From Prorocentrum cordatum (taxonomy: Eukaryota > Sar > Dinophyceae > Prorocentrales > Prorocentraceae), in contig CAUYUJ010014210.1 in the NCBI GenBank assembly GCA_963575745.1, positions 243,189-307,188 of the forward strand: a stretch of DNA of 64,000 nucleotides. The letters are read 5' to 3'. Under the pieces are notes generated by a model that worked only from the letters and a program-made list of their open reading frames with translations, searched no databases and was not told where the DNA came from. This document shows, piece after piece, positions 19,385 through 31,045 of the stretch (position 1 is its first letter; each line of letters starts with the position of its first letter). The translations under genes and the position numbers were made by a program.

Positions 19385-20185
19385 TCATCCCAACCCCGCG
19401 TGTTCTCCCCTGAGCAGGCGCCGCAGCCCCGCCTGCCTCTGGGCCAGCACCTTGGCCCGCGCCTTGAGGAGGTTGGCCACGCTCAGCCTCCGACCTGAAT
19501 TCCTTACCTTGTTGTAAGTGTGAAATAGCAAATCGATGGCAATGGCACAACTCGCATGTGCATGAATGGGGCCAGCAAAAAACAGAGGGCACAGCTTCCT
19601 CTCACTTCCCCAATCAGAATAATCATGAGGCAAGAGAGGGAGCAGAGCGGACACAACAGGCGAGATGACAGGACAAGGTAGATAGTGGAGGACGTCATCT
19701 CCTCCAACACAGCTACATCCGAATTTGCACCTGTCGGGCCCCTGGTGGTATCTGCGGGTGGTACACCAAGCGTTGCACATAGTTTTGATCAAACTACTCA
19801 TCACAATTCCCGGGAGCATTTGCCCTGGACGACCAACTCTAATCATCAGCAAGGTGCTCATTTCTTGTCGGACCGCCTCATGCCCACAGAAATACTGCAA
19901 CCTCGGAATCAATGCCTTACACGCGGAGTCTGGAGGGTCACTTTTTTCAATCGCACGTAGCACAGCAGCCGGGAAGTTACGTTTGTCTGGATCATCGGGA
20001 ACATCGGGGATTCTATCCAGCAACTCACAAACACGGTTCAACTGGTACAGCGGGCTCTGGAGGAACAAATCAGAGAACTGGTGTGCAATCAGGAAGTCGT
20101 CAGACTCAATCAAGTCTTTGTGCTGCTGAATCAGCTTGGGGAACATCTCATTTTTTTCGCGGTCCGATATCTGGCCGCCATGCAC
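19385..20185 (-). pseudogene. LINE copy A C-terminal domain with zinc motif
   Basis: Continues the RT protein after a frameshift near 20150-20160, where a run of seven T occurs. It holds CKFGCSCVGGDDVLHYLPCP, a CxxGCxC followed by D-x3-HYxxCP pattern, then HAHASCAIAIDLLFHTYNKV. The same pattern occurs near 60220-60330 in copy C. Such C-terminal Cys/His motifs of LINEs are thought to bind element RNA or target DNA. The C-terminal KARAKVLAQRQAGLRRLL is basic. Confidence 0.7.
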
Positions 20186-21501
20186 AGTTGCCGCAGTTGC
20201 GGCAGATGGAGCTTGACGCCAATCGCCTCAATATCAAAGAAGACAGCTCGGGGGACAGCATGCCGTGGCCCGTTCACGAGCAACTGCAGACATTCATCCT
20301 CCAGACGGAACAGTGCGGGAGGCGGCTCAAAGTACTGGGCGACGAATTGCGTGACAGGCAGAGCGAGGGACTTGTAGCTCAAAATCGTCTCGACTAGCCC
20401 CAATCCCAGCCCACGTATTTCTCTGACCCTCCTCACATACTTCACCATCGGATCCCTCCAGCTCACTTCCCCTCCACCACGGCCCAAGAAAATCCCAAGA
20501 TATTTCCCACACGTCCGAATGCATATTCCCCCCAAATCAACACCCATCTCATCGAACCGATCCCGAACATATGACTCCTGAAACTCTTCCATAAATGCAA
20601 CCACGGTCTTCTTGCTATTCAGTTGCAATCCCGTCGCCAAGGCGCACTGGTTCATAACCACCAGCACATTCGGAACAGTCTCGAACAGGTCACACGAGCC
20701 ATGCATCAGGTCGTCCGCGAATCCACACAGACAAGACTCTGGCTCAGGCAACGCACAAACGAGGGCACGAACGATGGGGTCCAGCGAGAGCGCGAAGATC
20801 GACCCCGAGGCGGGACACCCCTGCTTAATCCCAGACTCAATCTCGAAGCCAGGAAAACGTTGACCTCCCAGGGCGATGGACGCTCGAATACCCGAATACA
20901 GGAACCTCAAGGCCCGTATGATACAACTCGGCACTCCCATAGTTTCCAGGATCCACCAGATCCACCCATGGTTGAGGGACGGAAACGCGGCCCGAATATC
21001 GAGAAGGATGCAACCCGACGCCCTATGGCCAGACACACAGCACCACATCGCGAGCTTAGACGCAGCCTCGAGAACATTGTCGTTCAAAAATCTGCGCAGC
21101 ACAAACCCGCGCTGCGGACTCGCACACGAAATCGACGCCTGTCTCGCCAACCCCCAGTTGATCCACCCGCATATCGGCCGAGTCTCAGGTGGACTCGAGA
21201 TCAACTCGTCCACAGACTCAGGCACCTCCCCCTTCGGGATAAATACTGCAAGGCACAGATTAAACTCGTCGTCCTCCGCCTCGCCCCTGAGGAGCGATAG
21301 ATAGGCTTCGTACAGCACTTCAGCTCCGAGATCCCCAGCGGCCGAGTAACAACTGAAAGGGGCCCCATCAGGACCAGGCGCCGAATCACGAAAGCGTCTA
21401 AGCCCCAGTTTGAATTGCTCGAACGAGGCTTCCCAAATCACATTTTCCGAGGCTCTTTGAACGAAACGTTGGAAGGGCAGTTGATTAACTCGCTCTCTAG
21501 C
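20131..21501 (-). CDS. LINE copy A reverse transcriptase
   Basis: Complete RT core: FRDSAPGPDGAP (fingers), ETRPICGWI, QRGFVLRRFLNDN, ILLDIRAAFPSL (motif A with catalytic Asp), SGIKQGCPASGSIFALSLDP (motif B), CGFADDL (motif C with both Asp) and CGKYLGIFLG (motif E region). Target-primed reverse transcription is the known role of such enzymes. The frame runs on from the endonuclease across one TAA. All catalytic residues are intact, so decay is recent. Confidence 0.88.
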   Translation of the reverse strand, partial: ARERVNQLPFQRFVQRASENVIWEASFEQFKLGLRRFRDSAPGPDGAPFSCYSAAGDLGAEVLYEAYLSLLRGEAEDDEFNLCLAVFIPKGEVPESVDELISSPPETRPICGWINWGLARQASISCASPQRGFVLRRFLNDNVLEAASKLAMWCCVSGHRASGCILLDIRAAFPSLNHGWIWWILETMGVPSCIIRALRFLYSGIRASIALGGQRFPGFEIESGIKQGCPASGSIFALSLDPIVRALVCALPEPESCLCGFADDLMHGSCDLFETVPNVLVVMNQCALATGLQLNSKKTVVAFMEEFQESYVRDRFDEMGVDLGGICIRTCGKYLGIFLGRGGGEVSWRDPMVKYVRRVREIRGLGLGLVETILSYKSLALPVTQFVAQYFEPPPALFRLEDECLQLLVNGPRHAVPRAVFFDIEAIGVKLHLPQLRQLCMAARYRTAKKMRCSPS

Positions 21502-22610
21502 TTAGTTGGAATGAACCATCCCCCAATGATCAGCAAGTAGCGCAGCACACCCGGCCTGGGTGCCAGGAACAGTGCCGTCAGGAGCCTCCACTCCTGCTAG
21601 CACCAATCTTCGATTACGAGCCTTCCAAGCTTGAATGTGCCTCTGGATCTGCTGCGCTTTCTTTACTTTGTACTCATGCGAAAGCGACGGCGACGCGAAC
21701 AAATCCTTCACCTCCTCGTCTAACACCGATTCCGAAACCGCCCTCACCCTCTCCATAAACCCTCCGTAGTCAACCCACCACCCGACCACCTCGTCCACAT
21801 ACTTCGACATCTCTGGCACAGCGCGCACAGCCTTGCGGACGATAAAAGTATTGTTCTGCGTCATTGCGCGCAGGACCGCAAAGAACCAAGAGAGAAGCTC
21901 AGCTGCTGATTCAGGACCCGATACGGACAGACCAGCTTTGACGCGACGAGCAGCTTCGTGAAACACCTCCGTCAGACCTCGAAGCCGAGTAAAAGCTGAC
22001 GACAGAGGGGGCAGATCCTCCGAAAGATCCAGAACAGCTTCCGAGAACTGAGGCTTACCAGTAACCCAAGAAGGAATCCGAGGGAAGTCATTTCGCGGTC
22101 CAGGAAACATGGAAACGTAAACAGGGGTATGGTCACTCGGCTTCGACAGGTCAGTAACTGGCCAAATAACACCCGCAGCAGGCTTCAAATCGAGTAGGTG
22201 CCCAGAGTCCAAACTGGTATAGATTCTATCCAGACGCCCAGCGGAGATGATTTTCTCGTCTTGTTTCACTCGAAACGTAGGGTAAAGTTGAGCCACCTCG
22301 CACATGTATGGAAAAATGCCCGCAAAGAAGCTGCCCACCGTGTCGGTCTTGGCGGAGACAGGTTCTGCTTGCAGAAAAACACGGGAGTCCCCAGGATCAA
22401 GACAGTTAAAATCACCCAAAATCCATGTAGCGTATTTGTCAACAGGTTTCACACGTGAAGCGACCTGCCGAATCAACCCATATTTCATTCCGTTAGAAAG
22501 AGCTGGATCAATATGCGTGTTAATAACTGTCATACATCCCTTCCTCCCCCTCAAATGAATACAATGGCATCGCCCACCAGCGAAGACCTCATGCCTGACG
22601 TGCACAAACT
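21502..22610 (-). pseudogene. LINE copy A AP-type endonuclease, C-terminal part and linker
   Basis: Cuts the target DNA in target-primed reverse transcription. Motifs: VINTHIDP, WILGDFNC (GDFN), SAGRLDRIYTSL and KPSDHTPVYVSM (SDH), followed by a helical linker to RT. The N-terminal half is separated from this part by the microsatellite at 22610-22845. The final codon is a TAA in frame with the RT, so read-through or reversion would restore one protein; as it stands the ORF is broken. Confidence 0.82.
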
Positions 22611-22845
22611 GGAGGAGGAAAAGGAGGAGGATGAGGCAGAGGAGGCAAAGGAGGAGGAGGAGGAGGAGGAGGAGGATGGGGAGAAAGAGAAAAGGCAAAG
22701 AGGAGGAGGAGGAAGAAGAGGGGGATGATGATAATGATGATGATGATGAGGAGGAGGAGGAGGAGGAAGAGGAAGAGGAGGAGGAGGAGGAGGAGGAGGA
22801 GGAGGAGGAGGAGGAGGGGGAGGAGCAAGGGCTGGGACCTCGACT
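22610..22845. repeat. (GGA)n with (GAT)n core, inside LINE copy A
   Basis: GGA tract with a central GATGATAATGATG run (22725-22750). Endonuclease sequence continues on its low-coordinate side and coding-like sequence on the other, so it expanded inside the element or marks a junction of two insertions. Confidence 0.92.
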
Positions 22846-22869
22846 TTGAAGGAGGTGGAGGCGGAGAAG

Positions 22870-23730
22870 GACGAGCGTAGAAAAAAACGTCCTGTCTGAC
22901 TGGGGGGCAGATCAATCCGCGATTCCACAGGGGAGTGGCGAGAGACAGCGAAGCAACATTAGATACCAAGGCGGCGCCGACGACAGCGGGAGGACAGCCC
23001 GCGCCACTCGCCCCAAACAGTCTCCACTTCGTCTCGCAGTAAGCAGGCGCACGTGAGTCTCGAATACAGGTGGCTCCTGATCCCAACGCACTCCGAGAAA
23101 AACTCCACGGACCTGGCATCAGCAGCTGTCGTACCTCCAGTCGAGCGAAGGGGATGGGGGCCAGCAGGGCCACGCTTAGAGGACGCCGAATGAACGCGGA
23201 GGGGAACGACATCATATTCCCCCAAGATTGCCGGAATACCTTTGCAACGGCATCCGAAATCAACTGAGTATTCTGCACAGCCAGCGTACCAAACAAAATG
23301 GTAAATTGTTGAAGAACTTCCACATGGATGGCAACCTGATCCGTCACGTCAGGAGCCAGAGTCCCATGTGCAGACCCGGAGCGCAGTTGTACCACATCGG
23401 CATGTACCTCAACCGCGAGGCGTTCGAGACGGGAGACTCCTACCTCGGCAAGCGACTCCGTGACAACCGCGAGGGCGTCTACGAGCGTGCCTGCGCGGAT
23501 CGAGGTCATGGAATCGCAAACCTAATCCCGCGAGCGTTGACAATCTGCCGGCAGTCGATCCAAAGGCGGTCCAATGGCTTCGATCTAAACTTCAAGAGGG
23601 CAGCACCCGACGGAGCTCGTAACTTCGCAATCTCCGAATAAACATAATTGCGAGCCGCGGCCATGTTCCTCGTGAGGGAGTCAGTGGGCTTCGCGGTGTG
23701 ACAGCGAAACAATCCACACATAATCAAACT
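22870..23730 (-). pseudogene. Coding-like region upstream of LINE copy A endonuclease
   Basis: Minus frames of ordinary composition: one (23509 downward) includes VHADVVQLRSGSAHGTLAPD and, nearer the microsatellite, GCPPAVVGAALVSNVASLSL, which loosely resembles the G-x-A-x-L-V segment of AP endonucleases; another (23727-23506) is short and basic. I cannot assign either with confidence. They may be the decayed endonuclease N-terminus and a pre-endonuclease ORF. Confidence 0.35.
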
Positions 23731-23794
23731 TCGTGTTCAGCATGGCGAGCGAGGGAACCTCCACAATGTATAGCCAAAGATCGGACGTCTGCTT

Positions 23795-24371
23795 CTAACC
23801 CAATTGGCGATGATCGTCGGCACGGGAGGCCGCCGCAATATCCTTACCATGAAGATCATCCACGCGTTGTTGCACGTCACGCTGAAGAGGGTGCACCTTG
23901 TCGGCAAGGAGAGTACTCGAAATCATCGATCTTGTCGGCGATCTCCACCGAACAATTGTCCAGGCGCTGATCGAGACCACGATCCACGAGCATTGTGGAA
24001 ACAATGATTTCTAAGTCGCTGAGCTTTGTAAATTGGCGCTCGGACTTCTGCTCAACAGCCTGCGCGACCAAGTAGCCATTGCTCGCCTCGCGACAAGAAT
24101 CATAACATTCGCCCAGACACACAGACCACCTGTCAGCAATCGACCACAGTTGATCGATCTGGTGCTGAAGCCGGCAGGGCCCCAACAGAAGCAGTGCCGG
24201 CACCAAACGGGTCAGAGCCAAGATGGCCCATAGGGATAGCACAGGGGAAGCCAGATTCGGGAGCGGCCAAGAGGGGGGTGTCCAAGAGGGGGGGGTGCAA
24301 ATCATGACCGGCGGCATGTGCGCGGCCCAGCGGGGGGGCCAGGGACGTAATGAAATAAGAAGAGGCGCCAT
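23795..24371 (-). pseudogene. Hypothetical hydrophobic/helical protein, frameshifted
   Basis: The first frame has a hydrophobic stretch (SPVLSLWAILALTRLVPALL) followed by a helical part (KLSDLEIIVSTMLVDRGLDQ); it shifts near 23930 into a second frame ending QRDVQQRVDDLHGKDIAAAS. The composition suggests a real helical protein, possibly a LINE ORF1 or a host remnant. No family recognised. Confidence 0.3.
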
Positions 24372-25400
24372 GAAATCTGAGGAAAAATCATGGCCCGCGC
24401 CATGATATCCACCCCCCCCTAGTCATCACCCCCCTCTTTTCCGCTCCCGACAGATGCCCTCTTCACCCGGGACAAACTCGGGAGCATCACCGCGCAGACC
24501 ACGCGTTCCCCCAAGACGGCGGCGAAGCCGAAGGCAAAACACTGGCGCTCCACGCTCGCCCCGCTGCCGTCGGGGAGCAGGCAATGATGACGCGCAGCAG
24601 CCGCAGCACGAAAGGAGCGCCGATCACGCTGGGAAACCCGCCGCCCCGCAGTCGGCCAGGCAAGTGAAACAGCCTGCGACGGGAAGTGCACGTTTGAAGG
24701 GGCCCTGGGACACACAAATAAATACACACAAATAAAAAGGTTCCCCATATTTTCCCATATTTTCTGGGTTTTTGTCTTCCCGCCCAATTCCCATATTTTC
24801 CCATATTTTCTTGGGGAGGGACGATTAATTGTGTCTGTGTGTTTTTTTCCCTCCTGAACGTTGTGCTCCACCAGATCACAGTGGAACGCACGACAGCGCA
24901 GAGCCGTCGCGAGCATGCTGCACTCGAAGCCGATGCACGTGCCCTTCTCCAGCCGCCTGACACTGGTCGCGAGGCAGTTGTACTTCATTGTGCGGCACAT
25001 CGGCTGGCCACGTAGCCCACCAGCGAAGAGAAGACATGCCGACGCGCGCGGGCCCCAGGAAGGATGGCTAGAGCCATAATGGCTAGGCGAAGGAGGAGGA
25101 TGAGGGGAAGGAGGCGGAGGGGAGAACCAGGTGGAATAGGAGGACTCCACCCCTCCATGCATGTTTGCCCTCTCCTCCCCTCCATCCCTCCCTCGTCCCT
25201 CACCCTCCCCTTTCCCCTCCCAACCGGGCCCCTCCTGACCTCTTCCCCTCGTTTCCCCCGCCCATGTCCCCCTCTCCTCCCACTTTCGTCTTCATTGATG
25301 TTGTTTTGTCGTAGTCGTCCTCCATATCCTCCTCCTTCGCCTCCTCTTCCTCTTGATATTTTCCCTTCTCCTCCTCCTCGTCGTCGTCCTCCTCCTCCAT
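24372..25400. other. No supported gene; short direct repeat
   Basis: A 22-bp A/T-rich segment (CCCATATTTTCCCATATTTT then CT) occurs at 24743-24764 and again at 24790-24811, itself an internal dimer. A minus frame near 24870-25030 contains CLATSVRRLEKGTCIG but nothing assignable. 25140-25400 is CTC/TCC-rich. Confidence 0.5.
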
Positions 25401-25552
25401 CAAGTCGGATTTCGACCAAAACAAGGTCGCAAAGAGCCTCGATCACGCGAATCATCAACTCAGGCAACCCGCACGCGTCAACAGCCAGGCGAATGCAATA
25501 TGGATCAAAGACGGGGAAACCACCTTTATGCCAGAGAGCCCCAAGCATGTAG
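25400..25552 (-). pseudogene. Possible RT fragment
   Basis: Minus frame from 25548 reads FPVFDPYCIRLAVDACGLPE followed by LMIRVIEALCDLVL, reminiscent of the region just after RT motif A (helix, G-x-P, then a hydrophobic helix). It ends in a GGA/GAC microsatellite. Too short for certainty. Confidence 0.3.
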
Positions 25553-25599
25553 TTTGAAGGGCGTGCTGAACACGCCAGTGCACAGCCGTATGTCCGAGT

Positions 25600-26217
25600 A
25601 GATGCTGTTGTTCAGCATGCTGCGGTTCCGATCGAATCCCGGTTCGCATTTAGACCATGTAGCAGATGTGGGACAGGTGCCCATGGGTCATGGACTGTTC
25701 CGTTGTGTCCGTACCTGCTTCACCCGAAAGCGCTGCATGCGGCCAATGAAAGCTTGCCCTGGCGAGTCGGATAAGAAAAACCGGACAAGGAGGAAACAGG
25801 GACACAGAGCATGGAGGAGACCGAGCTGGGAACGCAAGACCCCCCTCTCTTCCTCGCTCGTGTCTCCGAGGTCGATGAGGCCGTCTCTGGAAAAAGCGGC
25901 CATCGGGAGCGTCCACCGGTGCTGGAGCCCCCTGAAACGGAGGGTTCGCTTCCCAAGAGCGCAGCGGCCGCCGCTGCACCCGTCCCTTCTCTCCACGCCC
26001 CCACTGCCACCCCAACCGGTTCACCGCTCTCCCCTTCCAGCCGGCCCCCCTCGCTCCCCGCCTCCCCCCCCTCACCCTGGCCCCCCCGCCGCTCTCCCCC
26101 CCCCGCCTCCTGTTCCCCCCTCGTCCCTGCGACCCCTCATCCCTGCCCCCGCCTCGTCTTCCCTACTCCTCCCTGCCCCCCCCCCCCCCCCCTTCTCCCT
26201 GCGCCCCCCTCTGGCCC
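25600..26217. other. No supported gene; C-rich tract
   Basis: 25600-25930 shows nothing assignable. 25930-26217 becomes a C-rich stretch (CCCCCCTC-type, a run of 16 C near 26176-26191) whose last bases, CCTCTGGCCCC, recur after the fold-back element. Confidence 0.5.
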
Positions 26218-26439
26218 CGAGATTCGGTCTCTTTACAACCGGAACAACCACTTTACAACCAGATGGGTTACTTTACAACCAACATAGGATTGGAAAGTGT
26301 GGCTTTTCAGCGAGAACGCCCACTTTGCAACCAGAACGGCCCGCTTTACAACCAGAACGGACCACTTTGCAACCAGAACGGGCCACTTTGCAACCAGAAC
26401 GGGCCACTTTACAACCAGCTCAGAGTGGCCGTGCGTGTT

Positions 26440-26575
26440 CGGGCGTTCCGCAAAGTGCCCCAGAGCAAGTGGGCGCTCCGAAAAATGCCCCAGAGCAAGT
26501 GGGCGCTCTCAAAAGTGCCCCAGGGCGCGCGGACGCTCTGAAAAGTGCTCCAGAGCACGCGGGCGCTCCGGAGCC
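26440..26575. repeat. 30-bp minisatellite
   Basis: Four units of GTGCCCCAGAGCAAGTGGGC plus GCTCCGAAAA, inside the fold-back element just after its left arm. Confidence 0.85.
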
Positions 26576-26769
26576 CGAGCGCCTGAACGCTCTGCGCAGG
26601 CCCCAGCGATGCCTCTGAGCGGTTTCCATTCCCGCTGGGCGAGTTCTCTTTTGACGTGTCTTACTTCCATGTCTACCTACTGGGGCGCGTCCACCTCCGC
26701 GGTCACCGCCATGTTCAAGACGGTGGTCGGGGTCTTCACCAACGGCCTCGTATTGAACCCCTTCGACTG

Positions 26770-27000
26770 CAGTTTCCACTGCAGCCCTGCTACCACCACG
26801 CTTGCCGCTGCAGCCCCGCTACCTCCACAATTATGTATGACCCCCCGCTACCACCACGTATCCCACTGCAGCCCAGCTACCACCGCAGTTCCCACCGCTG
26901 CCTGGCGACCACCACAGTTGCCACCGCAGCTTCCCAACACCATGCAGTTCCCATTGTAGCCCCCGCTACCACACCTCCCACTGCAGCTCCCCACTGCCAT
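26770..27000. repeat. CCACTGCAGCCC minisatellite
   Basis: Diverged ~36-45-bp units containing CCACTGCAGCCC and GCTACCACCAC, in the interior of the fold-back element. Confidence 0.65.
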
Positions 27001-27559
27001 GCAGCTCCAGTCTTGGACAGGATCATGGTTCATTCGCATGTCCTGCGCGAGTAGCCTTCGTCCGTCAGAAAAAGGCAGAGCAAGCAATGGCATAACTGAT
27101 CGACAGGGCTTAGAGAGCAGGTCAAAACCAGAATCCGCCCACCAGCACGCAACATGCCATAGCGCACCAGGTTGTCGCATCACCAACGCGTGCGCAGTGC
27201 TTCTTCGCGCGCGATGGGCAACTTTACAACCAACATGCCTCAGAGAGCCCAAAGCCACCCTTGCGCTTGCCCGCGGAGATTTCAGGGAAAGGCCCGCGTG
27301 CATTCCATATGTGTTTCCACTTGCCTGGTTGTAAAGTGCCCTGCCTGGTTGTGAAGTGCCCTTCTCGGATTTTGTAAGCTGGTTGCAAAGTGACCCATCT
27401 GGTTGTAAAGTGCGCTTCTGGTTGTAAAGTGACCCGCGCGCCTCTGGCCCCCCCCCCCCCCCCCCTCCTCCCTGCGCCCCCCTCCCTGCCCCCCCCCTTC
27501 CCCCGTGGGGTGGTATCTTTATGTAGGTGGCTCGTGTGCGTTATTTCTTGTTTTCTTTC

Positions 27560-28045
27560 TCCCTTTCTCTCTCCTTCTCCATCCTCATCATCAACATCAT
27601 CATCAACATCCCCCCCTCCTCCCCCTCATGATCGCCGTCGTCATCACCATCATCCCTCCTCCTCCTCATCACCATCATCATCACCATCATTAGATATCCT
27701 GGTCCTCCTCCGGCTCCACCTCCTCCTCCTCCTCATCATCAGGGCCGCGCCATGCGTGTTCTGTCAACATCCATTCGCCACCTGGCTGGTGGTGCTGACC
27801 ATGATGACGAGGAGGATGGGGAGGAGGGATGATGGCAACGATGATGATATGATGATGCTGATGATGATGACGATGATGATGGGGAGGAGGAGGATGAGGA
27901 GGAGGAGGAGGACCAGGATGGATGATGATTATGCTGCTGCTGATAATGATGATGGTGGTGATGATAAGGAGGAGGGGCGGTTATGCGGAGGAAGAGGAGG
28001 ACGAACAACGGGGGCAGGAGGAGGACGAGGAGGATGGTTTGTCAT
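27560..28045. repeat. (ATC)n then (GAT)n/(GGA)n microsatellites
   Basis: 27560-27745 reads CATCATC and CTCCTC; 27795-28045 reads GATGATG and GGAGGA, so the two halves are in opposite orientation around a ~50-bp unique spacer. Confidence 0.85.
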
Positions 28046-28059
28046 CAACAGGCTGAGGA

Positions 28060-28720
28060 TTTGCCAACGAGTCGGATCCCGACGAAAAACCATTGGATCC
28101 GATCTCCTCCTCCGCAAACGAAACAGCCTCCGCAAGGAGACGGTCACAGACCGCCTGAATCGAAAGCGTGTTCACAGAGGCGGAGGAGGACGAAGACGCA
28201 TCGGGAAAAGGGGCCTGAGGTGCACGAGATGCACCAGCCACACTGGGAGCTGCGCCAGCAGCCCCAGAAGAGCCCGCCTCACGAGAGGAAGAACAAACGC
28301 GCGCACAGGATGCGGCTGGGAGACGGCCCGCGGGGCCATCAGAGAAAAGGGCACACGCTGCAGCCCCCTCGCCTTCGAAGTCATCGTCGAGGGAGGCGGC
28401 GGCCGCTGCAACAAGAACGGGGATTCCAGGCTGAGAGCCTGGTGCGTGCCCAGGGGAGCACTTGCAGAAGAAGTACCTCCTCCACCACCATACTCAACGA
28501 CGACGGCGGCCTCCTCCTCCAAGACAGTCGGGGCGGCGGTGGCTGCGGCACTGAAACGCGACCAGGGCCCACGCTCGACGGTGATCCCTGGGCGGTTGGG
28601 GCGGCGCCCTTTGCAGACCGGACTCCAATTCCCATATCTGGTGGCCCTGGTCGGTCCGAGATAAAGTTTACCTACGCCAACCACCCTGCCGTGAGAAGAA
28701 TAGCAGTAAAAGGCTAGGCA
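28060..28720 (-). pseudogene. Hypothetical protein fragment
   Basis: Minus frames with normal amino-acid mix: YLGPTRATRYGNWSPVCKGR and NRPGITVERGPWSRFSAAA near 28670-28560, and FAEEEIGSNGFSSGSDSLAN near 28130-28070. They sit downstream of the RNase H relic and may be the 3' part of the same element or a separate ORF1. No family recognised. Confidence 0.25.
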
Positions 28721-29960
28721 GACAACAGGGTCCGCATTGTCCGAGCACAAAGGACTGATTTTGCGATGCCCCTTCCCGCGAGCACAACGGAGGAGGAGGA
28801 AGGAGACGGGCGACAGACAGGAGAGGTGGGGACAGGGCCTGTGGTGGGTGAGCGTCTGGCTCTTCCACACTGACTGCGTTTCCAACAGCCAGAGGAGGCG
28901 GCGATCCCTGGCAGCTGGATGATGGCCCACTGACACCTGACACGGACTTGCTTGGGTGCTGGCGGGGGTCTGTGGTGTTCGGCTCCATCCAGGTCCAAAC
29001 GTGGCCAGGACGGAAGAAGGCGAGCGCCAAGCTTGGCGAAGGCTTTAGCTAGCTTGAAGTCTGCATCCAAACGATCCAATAGAGAGTAAACTTCGGCAGC
29101 AAGGCGAGGGGGACCACAAAATCCCTCCCCAGCCGTAGCCTTCTTGGCACCCAAGTCGGCCCAATGGTTGCCAAACCGGCACATCCTGTCATGTTGATCT
29201 ACCCACTCGTCAAGAGATCGGTAGGCCTTGACTTTGGAGACCTGGCGCACTTGCCAACAAGTCGTGCACCAGAGTCGCATCGTTTGGGCGACAGCTAATT
29301 CAAACGAGGGAGGGCAAAATGATCCATAACCAGTTGAGCGTCAGTGCCACAATCAGACTCAGAGTGTGCGAAACGCACAGCTGGGCAGAACGTCGCGAGC
29401 TCCCCCGCTGGGGCCGTCCGGGGATACCGTGGCGGAGCATGGCCGTACACCATGCCTAGAAATTCACTTGGTTCGTCAACGGGAGCGAAACACCAGCCCG
29501 CACGGCTCAACTCGCGAAGAACATGCGCACTGGCGCTCCCATCAGTGAACAAATTACCGCTGAAATCAAACTGGCTGAAATCCGGAGGAAAATCTTCTCG
29601 AGCCCACAACGTGGCAGAAGCTTCGGGAGGAGGCCGCGAAACATAATCCCCAGGATGGGCAAAGGTCCAAAACAAGAAAGCACAGTGTCGGTTTCAGACA
29701 AACCTTGATTAATAGTATCGTTATCTGCAAAGATCGGCAACCGCAGGACACGTGCAGACCCAAAGACGGTGATGGACGATGTCGGAAGCGAGACGCCACA
29801 ACAAAGCACAGGTCGGATCGATGCCGTCTCCGTGGTCTTTGGCCTTCTGGCGTGTCCATATCGCTTTTGTCGCTGAAGCTCTAATGCAACCCTGCTCGAA
29901 TGCTGTGTAACGTTTGCTGCGGAGCTCTTTTTCAATAGTAGCGTCAAAACACAACCTGTG
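28714..29960 (-). pseudogene. LINE C-terminus relic: zinc motif and RNase H
   Basis: Read downward from 29960: CALLWRLASDIVHHRLWVC (a C...HHRLWxC motif like those between RT and RNase H in LINEs, near 29810-29760), then LFTDGSASAHVLRELSRAGW (RNase H first Asp) and PAGELATFCPAV (Glu position) in the frame 29675-29295, and CRFGNHWADLGAKKATAGEG (last Asp) in the frame 29280-28714. The segments need at least two frame changes and no RT remains, since a large (ATC)n tract begins at 30040. A domain order RT-zinc-RNase H is implied, unlike the element at 46982-52080. Confidence 0.65.
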
Positions 29961-30039
29961 CGTCACACCCCATGTCCCAGCAACCTCCCACTCCAGAACA
30001 CGACTTTCCTGCCGGTCCAGCCGGCTGCTTTCCTCCTCA

Positions 30040-30470
<431 letters not shown>

Positions 30471-30559
30471 TCATCCGCGCAACCAAAAAATAATAATTCC
30501 ATACAAGCAGGAACACTAAAACAACTAATATAGAGGGAGAGAAAAAGAGAAAGAGAGAG

Positions 30560-30690
30560 GAGGCGAAGGAGGAAGAGGAGGAGGAGGAGCAGGACGTGCG
30601 GGAGGTGGAGGAGGAGGAGGAGGGGAGAGGAGGAGGAGGAGGAGGAGGAGGAGGAGGAGAAGGAGGAGGAGGAGGAGTAGTCCTAGTGTG
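30560..30690. repeat. (GGA)n microsatellite
   Basis: GAGGA/GGA tract. 30700-31040 after it shows no gene. Confidence 0.9.
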
Positions 30691-31045
30691 GGGCTTACAG
30701 CAGTGCGAAGATAAGCGCAGGGTTGCAAGGCACCTGCCACCGCCCAACAGACTGGGGCAAGAAGGTGCTGTCCAAACTCATGGATGGCCGCCTCCCCCCA
30801 GGTCTGAAGACCTGGCCAGACGAGCTTGGCAAGGGGCTGGGTGCAGGGTAGTTTCACGCGCGCGCGCCGTCCCTCCGCGTCATGTGCGGACTTGGGGACT
30901 TGGAGTGTGCGCCAGGAGGAGTAGTCCTTCGCGCGAAAACCGTTGCCATATTGAAACCCTCACAGGATGTATTAGTTTTCTATTGGGTTGCATCTTGTTT
31001 CTTTTTTTCGGAGACAACCACCGGCTTCCTTGCCTTAAGAGCTAC

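Larger units (their letters stand above)
19385..23210 (-). mobile_element. LINE copy A (APE endonuclease-RT-zinc motif)
   Basis: A non-LTR retrotransposon on the minus strand: AP-type endonuclease, reverse transcriptase and a C-terminal Cys/His motif. The endonuclease and RT share one frame, interrupted only by an in-frame TAA at 21504-21502; a single frameshift separates RT from the C-terminus. A (GGA)n tract sits inside the endonuclease region. The upstream limit is uncertain (low-confidence frames to about 24370). It shares its C-terminal motif with copy C (59949-63726). Confidence 0.82.
26219..27440. mobile_element. Fold-back element with iterated inverted ends
   Basis: Left end (26228-26425): about eight units of a 21-bp repeat, CACTTTACAACCAGAACGGG. 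Right end (27318-27438): the same repeat reverse-complemented (CTGGTTGTAAAGTGACCC). A CACTTTACAACCAGATGGGT segment is present at both ends in inverted orientation. CCTCTGGCCCC directly flanks both sides (26208-26218 and 27441-27451) and could be an 11-bp target duplication, although the flanks are C-rich. The interior encodes no transposase; it holds 30-bp and ~40-bp minisatellites. Iterated terminal inverted repeats resemble fold-back DNA transposons. Confidence 0.55.

Noticed and set aside
26208-27451. Clear 11-bp target-site duplication
   Set aside because: Kept only as a possibility: both flanks are C-rich low-complexity sequence where such a match can arise by chance.
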